In this document: positions 16,860 through 25,644 of the stretch, piece after piece
Numbering within the stretch: the first letter of the stretch is position 1
Layout: each line of letters opens with the position of its first letter
DNA from: an uncultured Clostridium sp.
GTDB lineage: Bacteria > Bacillota_A > Clostridia > TANB77 > CAG-508
Direction: 5' to 3'
Assembly (NCBI GenBank): GCA_948466265.1
Contig: CAOJZU010000021.1
Location: 1 to 26,740 of the forward strand
Length of the DNA: 26,740 nt
The notes under the pieces: generated by a model
Told to the model about the DNA's origin: nothing
The model's database searches: none
The model's input: the letters and a program-made list of their open reading frames with translations, nothing else
Position numbers and translations under genes: made by a program

Positions 16860-18916
16860 ATGGCATTTGAAAATAGAGAAATCCAGTTTGTTAAAGGTGT
16901 AGGAGAAGCTAGAGCAAAAACTTTAAACAGGCTAGGTATATATAATCTAGAAGACTTAATTACATATTATCCAAGAGGCTATGAAGATAGAAGCAAGGCA
17001 AAAAAGATATGCGAAATAGCAGACGGGGAAGAAGCACTAATAAAAGCTCATGTTATTACAGGAATGCAGGTCGTAAGAGCAAGAACGAAAAAGATGACAA
17101 TCTGCAAAATCATAGTTCGTGACGATACAGATGTATGTGAAATTACTTGGTATAATCAACCATATTTAAAAGATAGATTTAAAGTAGGAAATGAGTATAG
17201 CTTTTTTGGGAAGATTACTAAAAAGGCTCGGACATGCGAGGATGCTATCTCCTGTATTTGATAATGAAGGACTTAAAAATAACACAGGAAAAATAATACC
17301 ACTTTATCCATTAACATATGCTATATCTCAAAATCAGATAAGAAAAGTTATCGAAAATGGTTTGAGTCTAGTTAAAAATAAATTAGATGAAACTTTACCA
17401 GATTATATATTAAATGAATATAAACTTTTAGATATAAATTCTGCAAGCGATAAAATACATTTTCCAGAAAACTTTGAAGAGTTTGAAAAAGCAAGAACAA
17501 GACTTGCATTCGAAGAACTTCTTACAATGCAACTTTTACTTTTAAATCTTAAAAATAAATGCATGGAAAAACAGACAGGAATAGAATTTTCAAAATCTGT
17601 AAAAATGTCTGATGTTATAGATAAACTTCCATTTAGATTAACAGGAGCACAATTAAGAGCGTTAGAAGAAATAGATAGAGATATGGAATCAGATAGAGTA
17701 ATGAATAGATTGCTTCAAGGAGATGTAGGCTCTCGGAAAAACTGTTATTGCAATAATTGCAGCATATAAAGCGGTAAAATCAGGATATCAAATGGCGATT
17801 ATGGCACCAACATCAATACTTGCATGTCAGCATTTAGAAAGCTTTTCACAGATTTTAAATCAGTTTGGAATAAGATGTGAGCTTTTAATTAGTAATATTC
17901 CTGCAAAGAAAAAAAGAGAAATAATAGAAGATATAAAACTTCGGAAGAATAGATGTAATAATTGGAACACATTCGATACTTCAAGACAATATAGAATTTA
18001 AAAATCTAGGGCTTGTAATAACAGATGAACAGCACAGATTTGGTGTAAATCAAAGAAAAATTATTAGTGAAAAAGGGAAAAATGTAGATAAAATAGTTAT
18101 GACAGCAACTCCTATACCAAGAACTTTAGCACTAATTTTATATGGAGACCTAGATATATCAGTAATTGATGAGTTACCGCCAAACAGACAAAAAATAGAT
18201 ACATTTGCTGTGCGGTCCGTCCATGGAAGATAGAGTAAATAATTTCATAAAAAAGCAAATTGATGAAGGAAGACAAGCCTATATTGTGTGCCCACTTGTA
18301 GAAGAGAGTGAAGAAATAAATGCAAAATCAGTTTTAGAACTCTTTGAAAAATATAAAACTGATATATTTAGTGAATATCATGTTGAATATATTCATGGAA
18401 AACTAAAACAAAAAGAAAAAGATGAAATAATGAGAAAATTTAAAATTCGGAAATATTGATATATTAATTTCTACAACAGTTATAGAAGTTGGCGTAAATG
18501 TGCCAAATGCAAGTGTAATGGTAATACAAAATGCAGAAAGGTTTGGTCTTGCTGCTCTTCACCAATTAAGAGGAAGAGTTGGAAGGGGAGAGTATAAATC
18601 ATATTGTATATTAAAATATCAAGGAAGATCAGACAAGATAAGAGAAAGAATGAAAGTTATGCAGGAGACAAATGATGGATTTGTAATATCTGAAAAAGAC
18701 TTAGAATTAAGAGGAGCTGGAGAATTTTTTGGAACTAAACAACATGGAATTCCAGAATTTAAAGTAGCAAACCTTTTTGAAGATATGAGTCTTTTAAAGA
18801 CAGCTCAAATATTGGCAATTAAAATTTTAGATGATGATCCTAACTTAGAGAAAACAGAGAATTTACTTTTAAAAAATGCAATTGATAAAAAATTTAATGG
18901 AAAGATTGAAATTTAA
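16860..18916 (+). CDS. recG: ATP-dependent DNA helicase RecG, 683 aa, five CGGN +1 shift sites
   Basis: RecG remodels stalled replication forks and Holliday junctions. The wedge domain starts [20 protein letters not shown]. It is followed by helicase motif [15 protein letters not shown] (K293), motif II DEQHRFG (about 388-394), motif [11 protein letters not shown], and later [18 protein letters not shown] and [12 protein letters not shown], in the family order. Five shift sites are needed: CGGA 17229-17232 (residue 124), CGGA 17734-17737 (residue 292), CGGA 17942-17945 (residue 361), CGGT 18213-18216 (residue 451) and CGGA 18448-18451 (residue 529). Residue 292 is the Walker A glycine next to the catalytic lysine. 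With all five shifts the length is exactly typical (about 680). It has its own promoter; I see no clear terminator. Confidence 0.97.
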
Positions 18917-18936
18917 TTAATTTTTACCAAAATAGC

Positions 18937-18965
18937 TTGATATTTTTTAGATTGTATTGTATGAT
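18937..18965 (+). promoter_or_regulatory. promoter of the 19028-23787 operon
   Basis: TTGATA 18937-18942 and TATGAT 18960-18965 with a 17-base spacer, about 60 bases before the first ATG. Confidence 0.6.
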
Positions 18966-19027
18966 ATTATATGTAAAAAATTAAATTATACATAATTATA
19001 GTATATAGAGAGGAATTAATCTAAGCG

Positions 19028-19436
19028 ATGAAGAAAATAGCAATTTTAGTATCAATATTATTAGTACTTATAACTTTATTTAATTCAAGCACAGTTTATC
19101 GGTGCAGAAGAAATTCTAAATTCGAGTACAACAACACAATTAATTAAAATGTCTGAAACTCAAGAAAAAGAACTTTCAGATTATGTGGAAAAATATGGTT
19201 CAGAATCATATGGATTTACAGCTTTTGTGCTAAACAAGATTAGAATATTTAGTATTCCACTTTGCTTCTTAGGGATAGTTATAAGTGCGGTATATCAATA
19301 TGTAGTAGGTATTAGAAAATTAGATGTAAGATATAAAGGGTTTTATACTATGATAACTTTTATTACATTATTTGTTATTGCTCAAGTGTTGCCACTTGTA
19401 TTTGTAATTGTAATAAAAGGTTTTGGAAGGAGTTAA
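19028..19436 (+). CDS. VirB2/TrbC-like small secreted membrane protein (pilin-like), 135 aa, one CGGN +1 shift site
   Basis: A classical signal peptide (KKIAILVSILLVLITLF, then STVYGAEE) is followed by a polar segment of about 45 residues and two long hydrophobic segments (about residues 80-101 and 112-132) separated by a short basic loop (IRKLDVRYKG). This topology is that of VirB2/TrbC pilins of type IV secretion and related conjugative systems; sequence similarity alone is not decisive. The shift site CGGT 19100-19103 (residue 25) falls exactly at the signal-peptidase region, giving the glycine of VYGAEE. Unshifted reading runs out of frame before the two hydrophobic segments. A GAGGA site lies 14 bases upstream of the ATG. 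The next gene starts three bases after its stop. Confidence 0.7.
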
Positions 19437-19439
19437 CAA

Positions 19440-21564
19440 ATGAAAGTTTTATTTGCTGTTAATAATGAAGAAGTATCTGATTCTATTATAAAGCTATATC
19501 AAAAAGAATATAGAGAGATAATTTCAGGTAAAAATGTTTATTATTTTAATGCAATAATTAAAGAATTACAAAGAGATCAAACATATGATAGAATTGTCAT
19601 AAGTGAAGATTTGGAACCTTACACAAATAATAATTTTGATATAATAGATAAATTTTTGTTTGAACAATTAGATAAAATTAGTGATGAAGCAATAAGTGAT
19701 GGTGGAACAGATATACCAATTATATTCATTGCAACAGATAGACGCTCTAAATCTGATGTTTTGTTATCTAAATTATTTTCAATTGGTATATATGATGCAC
19801 TACTTGGATCAGATAGAAGTATGCCTGGTGTTTGCAAGTTACTTAATAAACCTCGTACAAAAAAAGAGGCAAAAACTTATTATAAGATAGAAACGGAAGA
19901 AGTTAATTATCAGGCAGAATCAGAAGATAGTGTTGATGAAACAGAAATACAAAACATTATAACACACTATAAAAAACTCGGTAAAAATACAGATAGATAT
20001 GTAGAAAGCTTCAATAATATTGCTGCACAGTATACAGATGCACAGCTAAGAATAATTACTAAGTTTTTACCAATTAGTGTAAGAGCCGTTTTAGAGACAG
20101 AATCTCCTAAATATCAATCAATAATGACATTTGGAGAAGGTACATATAAAGGTGGTAAGGACAAGCCAAAAGAAGAAAAAACAGAAGACTTGAAAATTGG
20201 ATTTATTGAAACTAATAATACCAAAGGAAAGCCTGCTAAGCCAGTAGTAATACCTTCTGCTGTAAATTCAAATGGAGTTAAGAAATTAAATACTAAAAAA
20301 GAAGAAGAGAATACTGATACTCCTAAAAATATGAGTATTGATGATATGTTCTTAAATGAAGAAGTGTCAGATGTAGAAAATAAATCAAATGTTGAAACTG
20401 AAGGGACAGAAGAACCTGTAAAGAAGAAAAGAGGAAGACCTAGAAAAGTTATTGAACCAGGAACAGAACCAGAAGTTAAAGTACCTAAAAAGAGGGGAAG
20501 ACCTAAAAAAGTTACTGAGTCTGAAGATAAACCATTAGAAAATCAAGAAAGCATACTTCCTGGATTTGATTCTCGGAGAAGAGAGCGTTTTACCAGGATT
20601 AAAAAAAGAAGAGCCAGTAAACTTATTTGAACTTGGAAATACTGCTGAAGAGAAAAATTCAGAAGATAATTACATAGAAACTATAAGAAGCAAAGAGGAA
20701 AATGTAGACATTACAAGTTTACTTACAAAAGATAAAAAAGTAGTATCTTTTGTAGGTACATCAAAAGCTGGAACATCATTTTTAGTAAATAATTTGGCAG
20801 ATATGCTATCAAAAACAGGAATAAAGACAGCGATAGTAGATCTTACAGAAAATAGAAATTCATATTATATATATACAAAAAATGAAGAAGCTTTAAGAAG
20901 AATAGCTTCAAATTGTCTAGAAAAAATAGAAAACGGAATAGTTGAAGGAATAGAAGTAAATAAGAATTTAACAGTATTTACATCAATACCAAATCAAAAA
21001 ATAGAAGTAAGTAATGTAGATAGTGTAATTGCAAATCTTTTAAAACAATACTCATTAGTACTTCTTGATTGCGATTTTAAAACAAGCGACAGATATTTTG
21101 AACTTGCACAAGAAATATACTTAGTACAAAGTATGGATATTCTTACAATACAACCATTAACAGCATTTTTAAGAGATTTACAATCAAATAATAAACTTAT
21201 ACCATCAAAACTTAAAGCTGTAATAAATAAATCTATGGCAGTTAGAGGATTAAGCACAAAAGCTATAATTGGTGGAATGTCATGTTATAATAATCCAGAA
21301 ATGTCATACATGAGAGAATTATTTGATAAAGACAAAATACAATTGATTACTATTCCATTTGATCAAGATACAATGTCAAAATATTTATCAGGAATGGTAG
21401 ATTGTTTCGTGTCTACAAGTGGATACTCAAAAGGATTTTTAGGAGAACTTAAAAAACTTGGTGACCATGTATATCCATTAGTTACAAATAAGTTTAAACC
21501 AGATTATACAAAAAGAAATAAATTTGCAAGAAGCAATAATGATATATCAAATATACCATACTAA
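19440..21564 (+). CDS. TadZ/CpaE-like protein: receiver-like N domain, AT-hook linker and deviant P-loop ATPase domain, 707 aa, one CGGN +1 shift site
   Basis: Residues 1-140 resemble a receiver-like fold (MKVLFAVNNEEVSDSIIKLY; later RIVISEDLEPY and IPIIFIATDRRSKSD), as at the N terminus of CpaE/TadZ. A long charged linker carries two AT-hook-like motifs, KKRGRPRKV and KKRGRPKKV (residues about 330-362). From residue 379 the C-terminal half is a ParA/MinD-type domain: VVSFVGTSKAGTSFLVNNLA, TAIVDLTENRNSYY and LVLLDCDFKTSD. The P-loop GTSKAGTS (439-446) deviates from KGGxGKT. The two halves lie in different frames joined at CGGA 20574-20577 (residue 379). CpaE/TadZ proteins place pilus machinery at cell poles; here the role is inferred. 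Without the shift one would wrongly annotate two separate genes. The second half has no ribosome binding site or plausible start of its own. Confidence 0.78.
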
Positions 21565-21620
21565 TATGTAAATAATAGTAGAAGATTAATCATGTATTGG
21601 ACTTTAGGAAGGAGAAAAAA

Positions 21621-22739
21621 ATGGAGTTAGCTTTAATGGCGATACTAGCAGTTATAATAATAGCTCTAATAATATATAATATTGCTATAAGTAAGAAAAT
21701 AAAGAACTTTAAAGATATAAATCAAAAAGTAACAAGCTTAAATGTATTGCAAGACTTCATGACTACTATTGGGGATGATGCATCAGTAGACGATAAAATA
21801 GTAAAAATTAATGAGATATTGATAGAAGAATATGCAATAAAGTATTCTACAATAGTAGTATTTGATGGCGCAGAATATGTGGTTAAAGCTTCAAATGTTG
21901 ATAAAAAACATTGGGATACATTAAGAAATCTTCAAAATGAAGACATTTTTAAAGATAGCATAACAACTACAAAGCCTAAATATGTAACAGTAAATAATGA
22001 TGAAGAAAGACTACCATATCAAAAAATGGAGTTTGGACGAGCTAGATCTGCAATGTTTTTTCCACTTTATATAGATAATGTTTATTTTGGATATTGGATA
22101 ATTGAAAGCGGTAGAATGCATGCTTTTGATCATATTGATACAACAATTTTAGAGGTAGTAAAAGAGAATATTATATCAATATTTAGAATTGTATCATATC
22201 AAAACATTATAGAAAGCTTAACAAGAAAAGATTTATATTCAGATTTAAAAACTTCAGAATATTTATATGAAGAAGGAAGGAAAATAATAGATAATTACAC
22301 TACATCTACTATATGTATGTTTAAAATTACAAATTTGGAAGAAACTAATAATAAAGTAAATAGAGATACTGGAAACCAAATGATAATTGATGTATGTGAC
22401 TATATAAAAGAAAAACTATCTGATGAATATCTATTTGTTAGATATATGGGACCTAAATTTGTAATTGCATTTTCGGGTGTTGAAGTTGAAGGTGTTACTG
22501 AATTTTTAAATGATTTAAAAAGAGATGTAGAATTACTTGAAGTAGAAGATGTAATTGCAGCAGAAGCAAATGAAAAAGAACAAGGAAAGAAAAAGAAAAA
22601 AGTTGTACTTACAAATCCAAGATTAAATTTTGTACTTACAAGTTATTATAAAGGAACAGCACTTGAAAAAGTAATGAAAAAACTAGAGGAATATCTTGAT
22701 TCAGCAGATAAGAGTGAAAATGACATTAATAATATATAA
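21621..22739 (+). CDS. membrane-anchored GAF plus degenerate GGDEF domain protein, 372 aa
   Basis: One N-terminal hydrophobic anchor (about residues 2-23) is followed by a GAF-like sensor domain (about 45-185; KYSTIVVFDGAEYVV, ARSAMFFPLYIDNVYFGYWI) and a GGDEF-like domain (about 205-345; STICMFKITNLEETNNKVNR, VRYMGPKFVIAFSG). The GGDEF signature is replaced by MGPKF (276-280), so diguanylate cyclase activity is not expected; a regulatory nucleotide-binding role is possible. The ATG at 21621 is chosen because GGAAGGAG lies eight bases upstream. A 30-residue Lys/Glu-rich insertion lies near residue 320. There is no CGG site in about 12 glycine codons. It follows the TadZ-like gene by 56 bases and probably belongs to the same operon. 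Confidence 0.8.
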   Translation: MELALMAILAVIIIALIIYNIAISKKIKNFKDINQKVTSLNVLQDFMTTIGDDASVDDKIVKINEILIEEYAIKYSTIVVFDGAEYVVKASNVDKKHWDTLRNLQNEDIFKDSITTTKPKYVTVNNDEERLPYQKMEFGRARSAMFFPLYIDNVYFGYWIIESGRMHAFDHIDTTILEVVKENIISIFRIVSYQNIIESLTRKDLYSDLKTSEYLYEEGRKIIDNYTTSTICMFKITNLEETNNKVNRDTGNQMIIDVCDYIKEKLSDEYLFVRYMGPKFVIAFSGVEVEGVTEFLNDLKRDVELLEVEDVIAAEANEKEQGKKKKKVVLTNPRLNFVLTSYYKGTALEKVMKKLEEYLDSADKSENDINNI

Positions 22740-22765
22740 AGATATAAAAATTAAGGAGGTAAAAA

Positions 22766-23020
22766 ATGGATTTTGATAAAACAATGAATTTTAAAGTAGA
22801 GAATGAAAATAGCATTAAGTATAAAGAGGTATTAACAGATGTATATAAGGCACTTGATGAAAAAGGATATAATCCAATAAATCAAATAGTTGGTTATATA
22901 TTATCTGGAGATCCAACATATATTACAAGCCATAATGATGCTAGAAATATTATAAGAAAAGTAGAAAGAGATGAGCTTCTAGAAAAAATGGTTAGGTTCT
23001 ATATAGGAATAGATGAATAA
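22766..23020 (+). CDS. ireB: IreB family regulatory phosphoprotein (UPF0297), 84 aa
   Basis: Near-consensus family sequence: [11 protein letters not shown] at the start (the threonine is the PASTA-kinase target in Enterococcus), [36 protein letters not shown] and the terminal [17 protein letters not shown] negative regulator in IreK-type kinase signalling in relatives. AAGGAGG site seven bases upstream. It is followed by ruvX one base after its stop, the standard Firmicutes arrangement. No CGG site. Confidence 0.97.
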   Translation: MDFDKTMNFKVENENSIKYKEVLTDVYKALDEKGYNPINQIVGYILSGDPTYITSHNDARNIIRKVERDELLEKMVRFYIGIDE

Positions 23021-23021
23021 T

Positions 23022-23439
23022 ATGAGGATTTTAGGAATTGATTATGGTGATATGAGAGTTCGGACTTGCTATTTCTGACATGTTAGGTGTAACTGCTCAA
23101 GGTCTGGAAACAATACATCATAATAGTAATGATAAAATTGTCTTAAAAAGAATAGAAGAATTATGCGAAATGTATGAAATATCAACATTTGTTGTAGGTA
23201 TGCCTATAAATATGAATGGGACAGTAGGAGAAAGAGCAGATATAACTAAAAAATTTATACATAAATTAAAGTGTAAGTTTAATAATATAAATGTTGAGAT
23301 AGTAGATGAAAGATTAACAACGGTTGCTGCACATAAAACAATGAACTTTTTAGATGTAAATCCTAAGGAAAAAAAGGGAATAGTTGATACTATTTCTGCT
23401 GTATACATATTAGAAATTTACTTAAATAAACAAAAATAG
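23022..23439 (+). CDS. ruvX: YqgF/RuvX family RNase H-fold nuclease, 138 aa, one CGGN +1 shift site
   Basis: MRILGIDYGDMRVGLAISD at the N terminus is the family signature with the catalytic aspartate D7. FVVGMPINMNGTVGERA, VDERLTTVAA and a terminal DTISAVYILEIYL follow. Relatives act in pre-16S rRNA processing or as putative Holliday junction resolvases. The shift site CGGA 23061-23064 at residue 14 supplies the conserved glycine of RVGLA. A conventional start further downstream (23080) would delete the catalytic aspartate, so the shift is required for function. Reconstructed length is typical (about 138). Confidence 0.97.
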
Positions 23440-23496
23440 TCATTAAAATTGTAGAAATACAATTATTATATATAATATTTGAAAGGAGAATAATTA

Positions 23497-23787
23497 ATGG
23501 ACGAAGAATTAGATAACATCATAGTATTAAATGATGAAGATGGAAATGAGGTTAATTTTGAATTTTTAGATTTAGTAGAATTAGATGGTGAAGAATATGT
23601 AGTATTACTACCAACAGACGAAGATGAAGATGAACCAGGGGAAGTAGTTATATTACAAGTAGAAGACACAGACTCAGAAGATGAAGAATCTTATATAAGT
23701 GTAGAAGATGAAGAAGTATTAAATAAAGTATTTGAAATGTTTAAAGAAAAATTTAAAGACGAATTTGATTTCATAGACGAAAACTAA
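23497..23787 (+). CDS. DUF1292 (YrzB-like) acidic protein, 96 aa
   Basis: A highly acidic small protein: IIVLNDEDGNEVNFEFLDLV and EEYVVLLPTDEDEDEPGEVV are the DUF1292 core, with a C-terminal helix ending FKDEFDFIDEN. Its function is not established. It is regularly found after yqgF in Firmicutes, as here. GAAAGGAG precedes the ATG. No CGG site. It is the last gene of the operon, followed by a strong terminator. Confidence 0.93.
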   Translation: MDEELDNIIVLNDEDGNEVNFEFLDLVELDGEEYVVLLPTDEDEDEPGEVVILQVEDTDSEDEESYISVEDEEVLNKVFEMFKEKFKDEFDFIDEN

Positions 23788-23790
23788 TAA

Positions 23791-23820
23791 TAAAAAAACT
23801 CCGAATCCGGAGTTTTTTTA
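23791..23820. terminator. bidirectional terminator between yrzB-like gene and tmcAL
   Basis: ACTCCG and CGGAGT with an AATC loop, flanked by seven A and seven T, which extends the stem and gives T-runs on both strands. Confidence 0.92.
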
Positions 23821-23833
23821 TTATTAGTAGATT

Positions 23834-25067
23834 TTAATATGTAATCATTTTTGTTGTATAATCAAGATTTGCATAAGAATCATATTCATAACCTAAAGTG
23901 TATATATTAGTTGACTGAATATCTTTTTCTAACATCATTAAAAGCTTTTTATTTCTACAAGTTGTTATAAATGATTTTACAGAAGTTATAACTTGCAATT
24001 TTTTATTTTCTTTACATATTTCAGAAAGAAGAGATTGACCTTTAGAATTACATCCTAAAACTCTAATATATGGATCGATTTTTTTAGAAGTTTCCATGTC
24101 ATCTTTAGTGTATCCTAAGAGTGCATATAAAAGAATTCTTTGAATTCTAGTTTGTGTATATCTTTTTGATTTAATTGCACTCATAAGTTCAGAAAGATTA
24201 TTGCAAGAATTTGCAGCATTTTTTATAGCATTTTCTAAACCTTCACTTACATCAGGTAGTTTTGCGATTTGTGCAACAGTCATATTTCTAAGAGTAAACA
24301 TTATTTCTTTTTCAAAACACTCAATATCTTTTACGTAATGTCCTTTTTTTACTGCATCTTCTAAAATATCATAACAAACTTTTGGCATAGATTTATCTAT
24401 TGCATAAAAATTCCTATCGATAGCATACTTCCTGATTGCTGTAGCACTTGCAAATTCGCCTGAAATTTCACTACTGTGATATCCAGGACCAACTCTTTTC
24501 ACTCCAAGAGGTGTAATCATAGAATTTGTAGTTCTAAGTGCTTTTAAATATTCTATAGCCAAAATGTTATTTGGCGAAGATAATACATTTGCTGATTTTC
24601 TAATATTATTTAAATACATTAGTAATGCGTTTTCTCTAGCTTTTGGAAAAGAGATTCCTTTTGATAATTCATGAGCAAGCAAAGACTTAAATTCTTCAGG
24701 TTGATCAGATAAGATGTCTGCAAATTCTTTTAAAACAGAAACATCATCAGTTTCACATCCAAAAGAAACGGTGTCAACTACACCTAAGGAATTAAGTATT
24801 TTAATACTACCAAGTGCAAAGTTTTCAGCACTTGATATACTATATATACATGGAAGTTCTATAACTAAGTCAAAACCATTAAGCAAAGCCATTTTAGCTT
24901 TGGTCCATTTATCTACTATAGAAGCATTTCCTCTTTGAACGAAGTTACCAGAAATTAAAGCAATAGTACAATTTGCATTAGTTATTCTTTTAGCTTCATT
25001 TAAATGGTAAAGATGTCCATTATGAAAAGGATTATATTCACCGAATTATAGCTAAGACGTTATCCAT
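23834..25067 (-). CDS. tmcAL: tRNA(Met) cytidine acetate ligase (TmcAL/YlbM family), 410 aa, one CGGN +1 shift site
   Basis: The N terminus reads MDNVLAIIGEYNPFHNGHLY, matching the family start with the HxGH nucleotidyltransferase-like motif, followed by ISGNFVQRGNASIVDKW and ELPCIYSISSAENFA. TmcAL makes N4-acetylcytidine at the wobble position of elongator tRNA-Met using acetate and ATP. The shift site CGGT 25043-25040 is at codon 9, right before EYNPFH. Starting at the next downstream ATG (24892) would remove the whole HxGH active site, so the shift is needed. The ATG at 25067 has GGAGG upstream. The length matches the family (about 400-415). Convergent with the yrzB-like gene. Confidence 0.95.
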
Positions 25068-25085
25068 TAAAAACCTCCATTAATC

Positions 25086-25114
25086 TTTACAATAAAATTG
25101 TTTATTGATATAAT
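25086..25114 (+). promoter_or_regulatory. promoter of rnhA
   Basis: TTTACA 25086-25091 and TATAAT 25109-25114 with a 17-base spacer, 75 bases before the rnhA ATG. Confidence 0.65.
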
Positions 25115-25138
25115 ATCATAAAAGTTAGAAAAACACAA
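25110..25138 (-). promoter_or_regulatory. promoter of tmcAL, overlapping the rnhA promoter
   Basis: On the minus strand TTGTGT (25138-25133) and TATTAT (25115-25110) are 17 bases apart. The -10 box shares five bases with the rnhA -10 box. Confidence 0.6.
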
Positions 25139-25188
25139 TGCTTTTATGTAAAATTAGCTCGAAATAATGAAAGGATAAGATAAAAACA

Positions 25189-25621
25189 ATGAAAAAAGTT
25201 GTAATATATACAGATGGTGCATGCTCTGGAAATCCAGGTCCACGGTGGATGGGGAACTATACTTATGTATGAAGATGTAAAAAAAGAAATATCTGGAGGA
25301 AAAAAAGACACTACGAATAATATTATGGAAATAACAGCTGTATTAGAAGGACTAAAACTTTTAAAATATCCATGTGAAGTAGAAATATATAGTGATAGCG
25401 CCTATGTAGTAAATGCATTTAATCAAAATTGGATAGATACTTGGAAGAAAAATGGGTGGAAGAATTCTAAAAAGGAAGAAGTAAAAAATAAAGAGCTTTG
25501 GGAAAAGCTAGATGAGCTGACTCATCTGCACCAAGTGAAATTCATAAAAGTAAAAGGACATAGTGATAATGAGTTTAATAATAGGTGTGATGAGTTGGCA
25601 CGAAATGCAATACCAGAATAA
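25189..25621 (+). CDS. rnhA: ribonuclease HI, 143 aa, one CGGN +1 shift site
   Basis: Degrades RNA in RNA-DNA hybrids. The four catalytic acidic residues are visible after reconstruction: D9 ([16 protein letters not shown]), E47 ([10 protein letters not shown]), D69 (IYSDSAYV) and D134 (RCDELAR), nearly matching the Escherichia coli positions D10, E48, D70 and D134. The shift site CGGT 25243-25246 (residue 19) lies in the invariant GNPGPGGWG loop. A start downstream of the site (25214) would lose D9 and replace the signature by unrelated residues, so it is not functional. AAGGA lies upstream of the ATG. It is followed by the ROK kinase after 23 bases. Confidence 0.97.
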
Positions 25622-25644
25622 TTTAAGCAGGAAGGAAAGATATA

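Noticed and set aside
21597..21620. Upstream ATG at 21597 as the start of the GAF/GGDEF protein
   Set aside because: It has no ribosome binding site, whereas the ATG at 21621 follows GGAAGGAG and begins directly with the membrane anchor.
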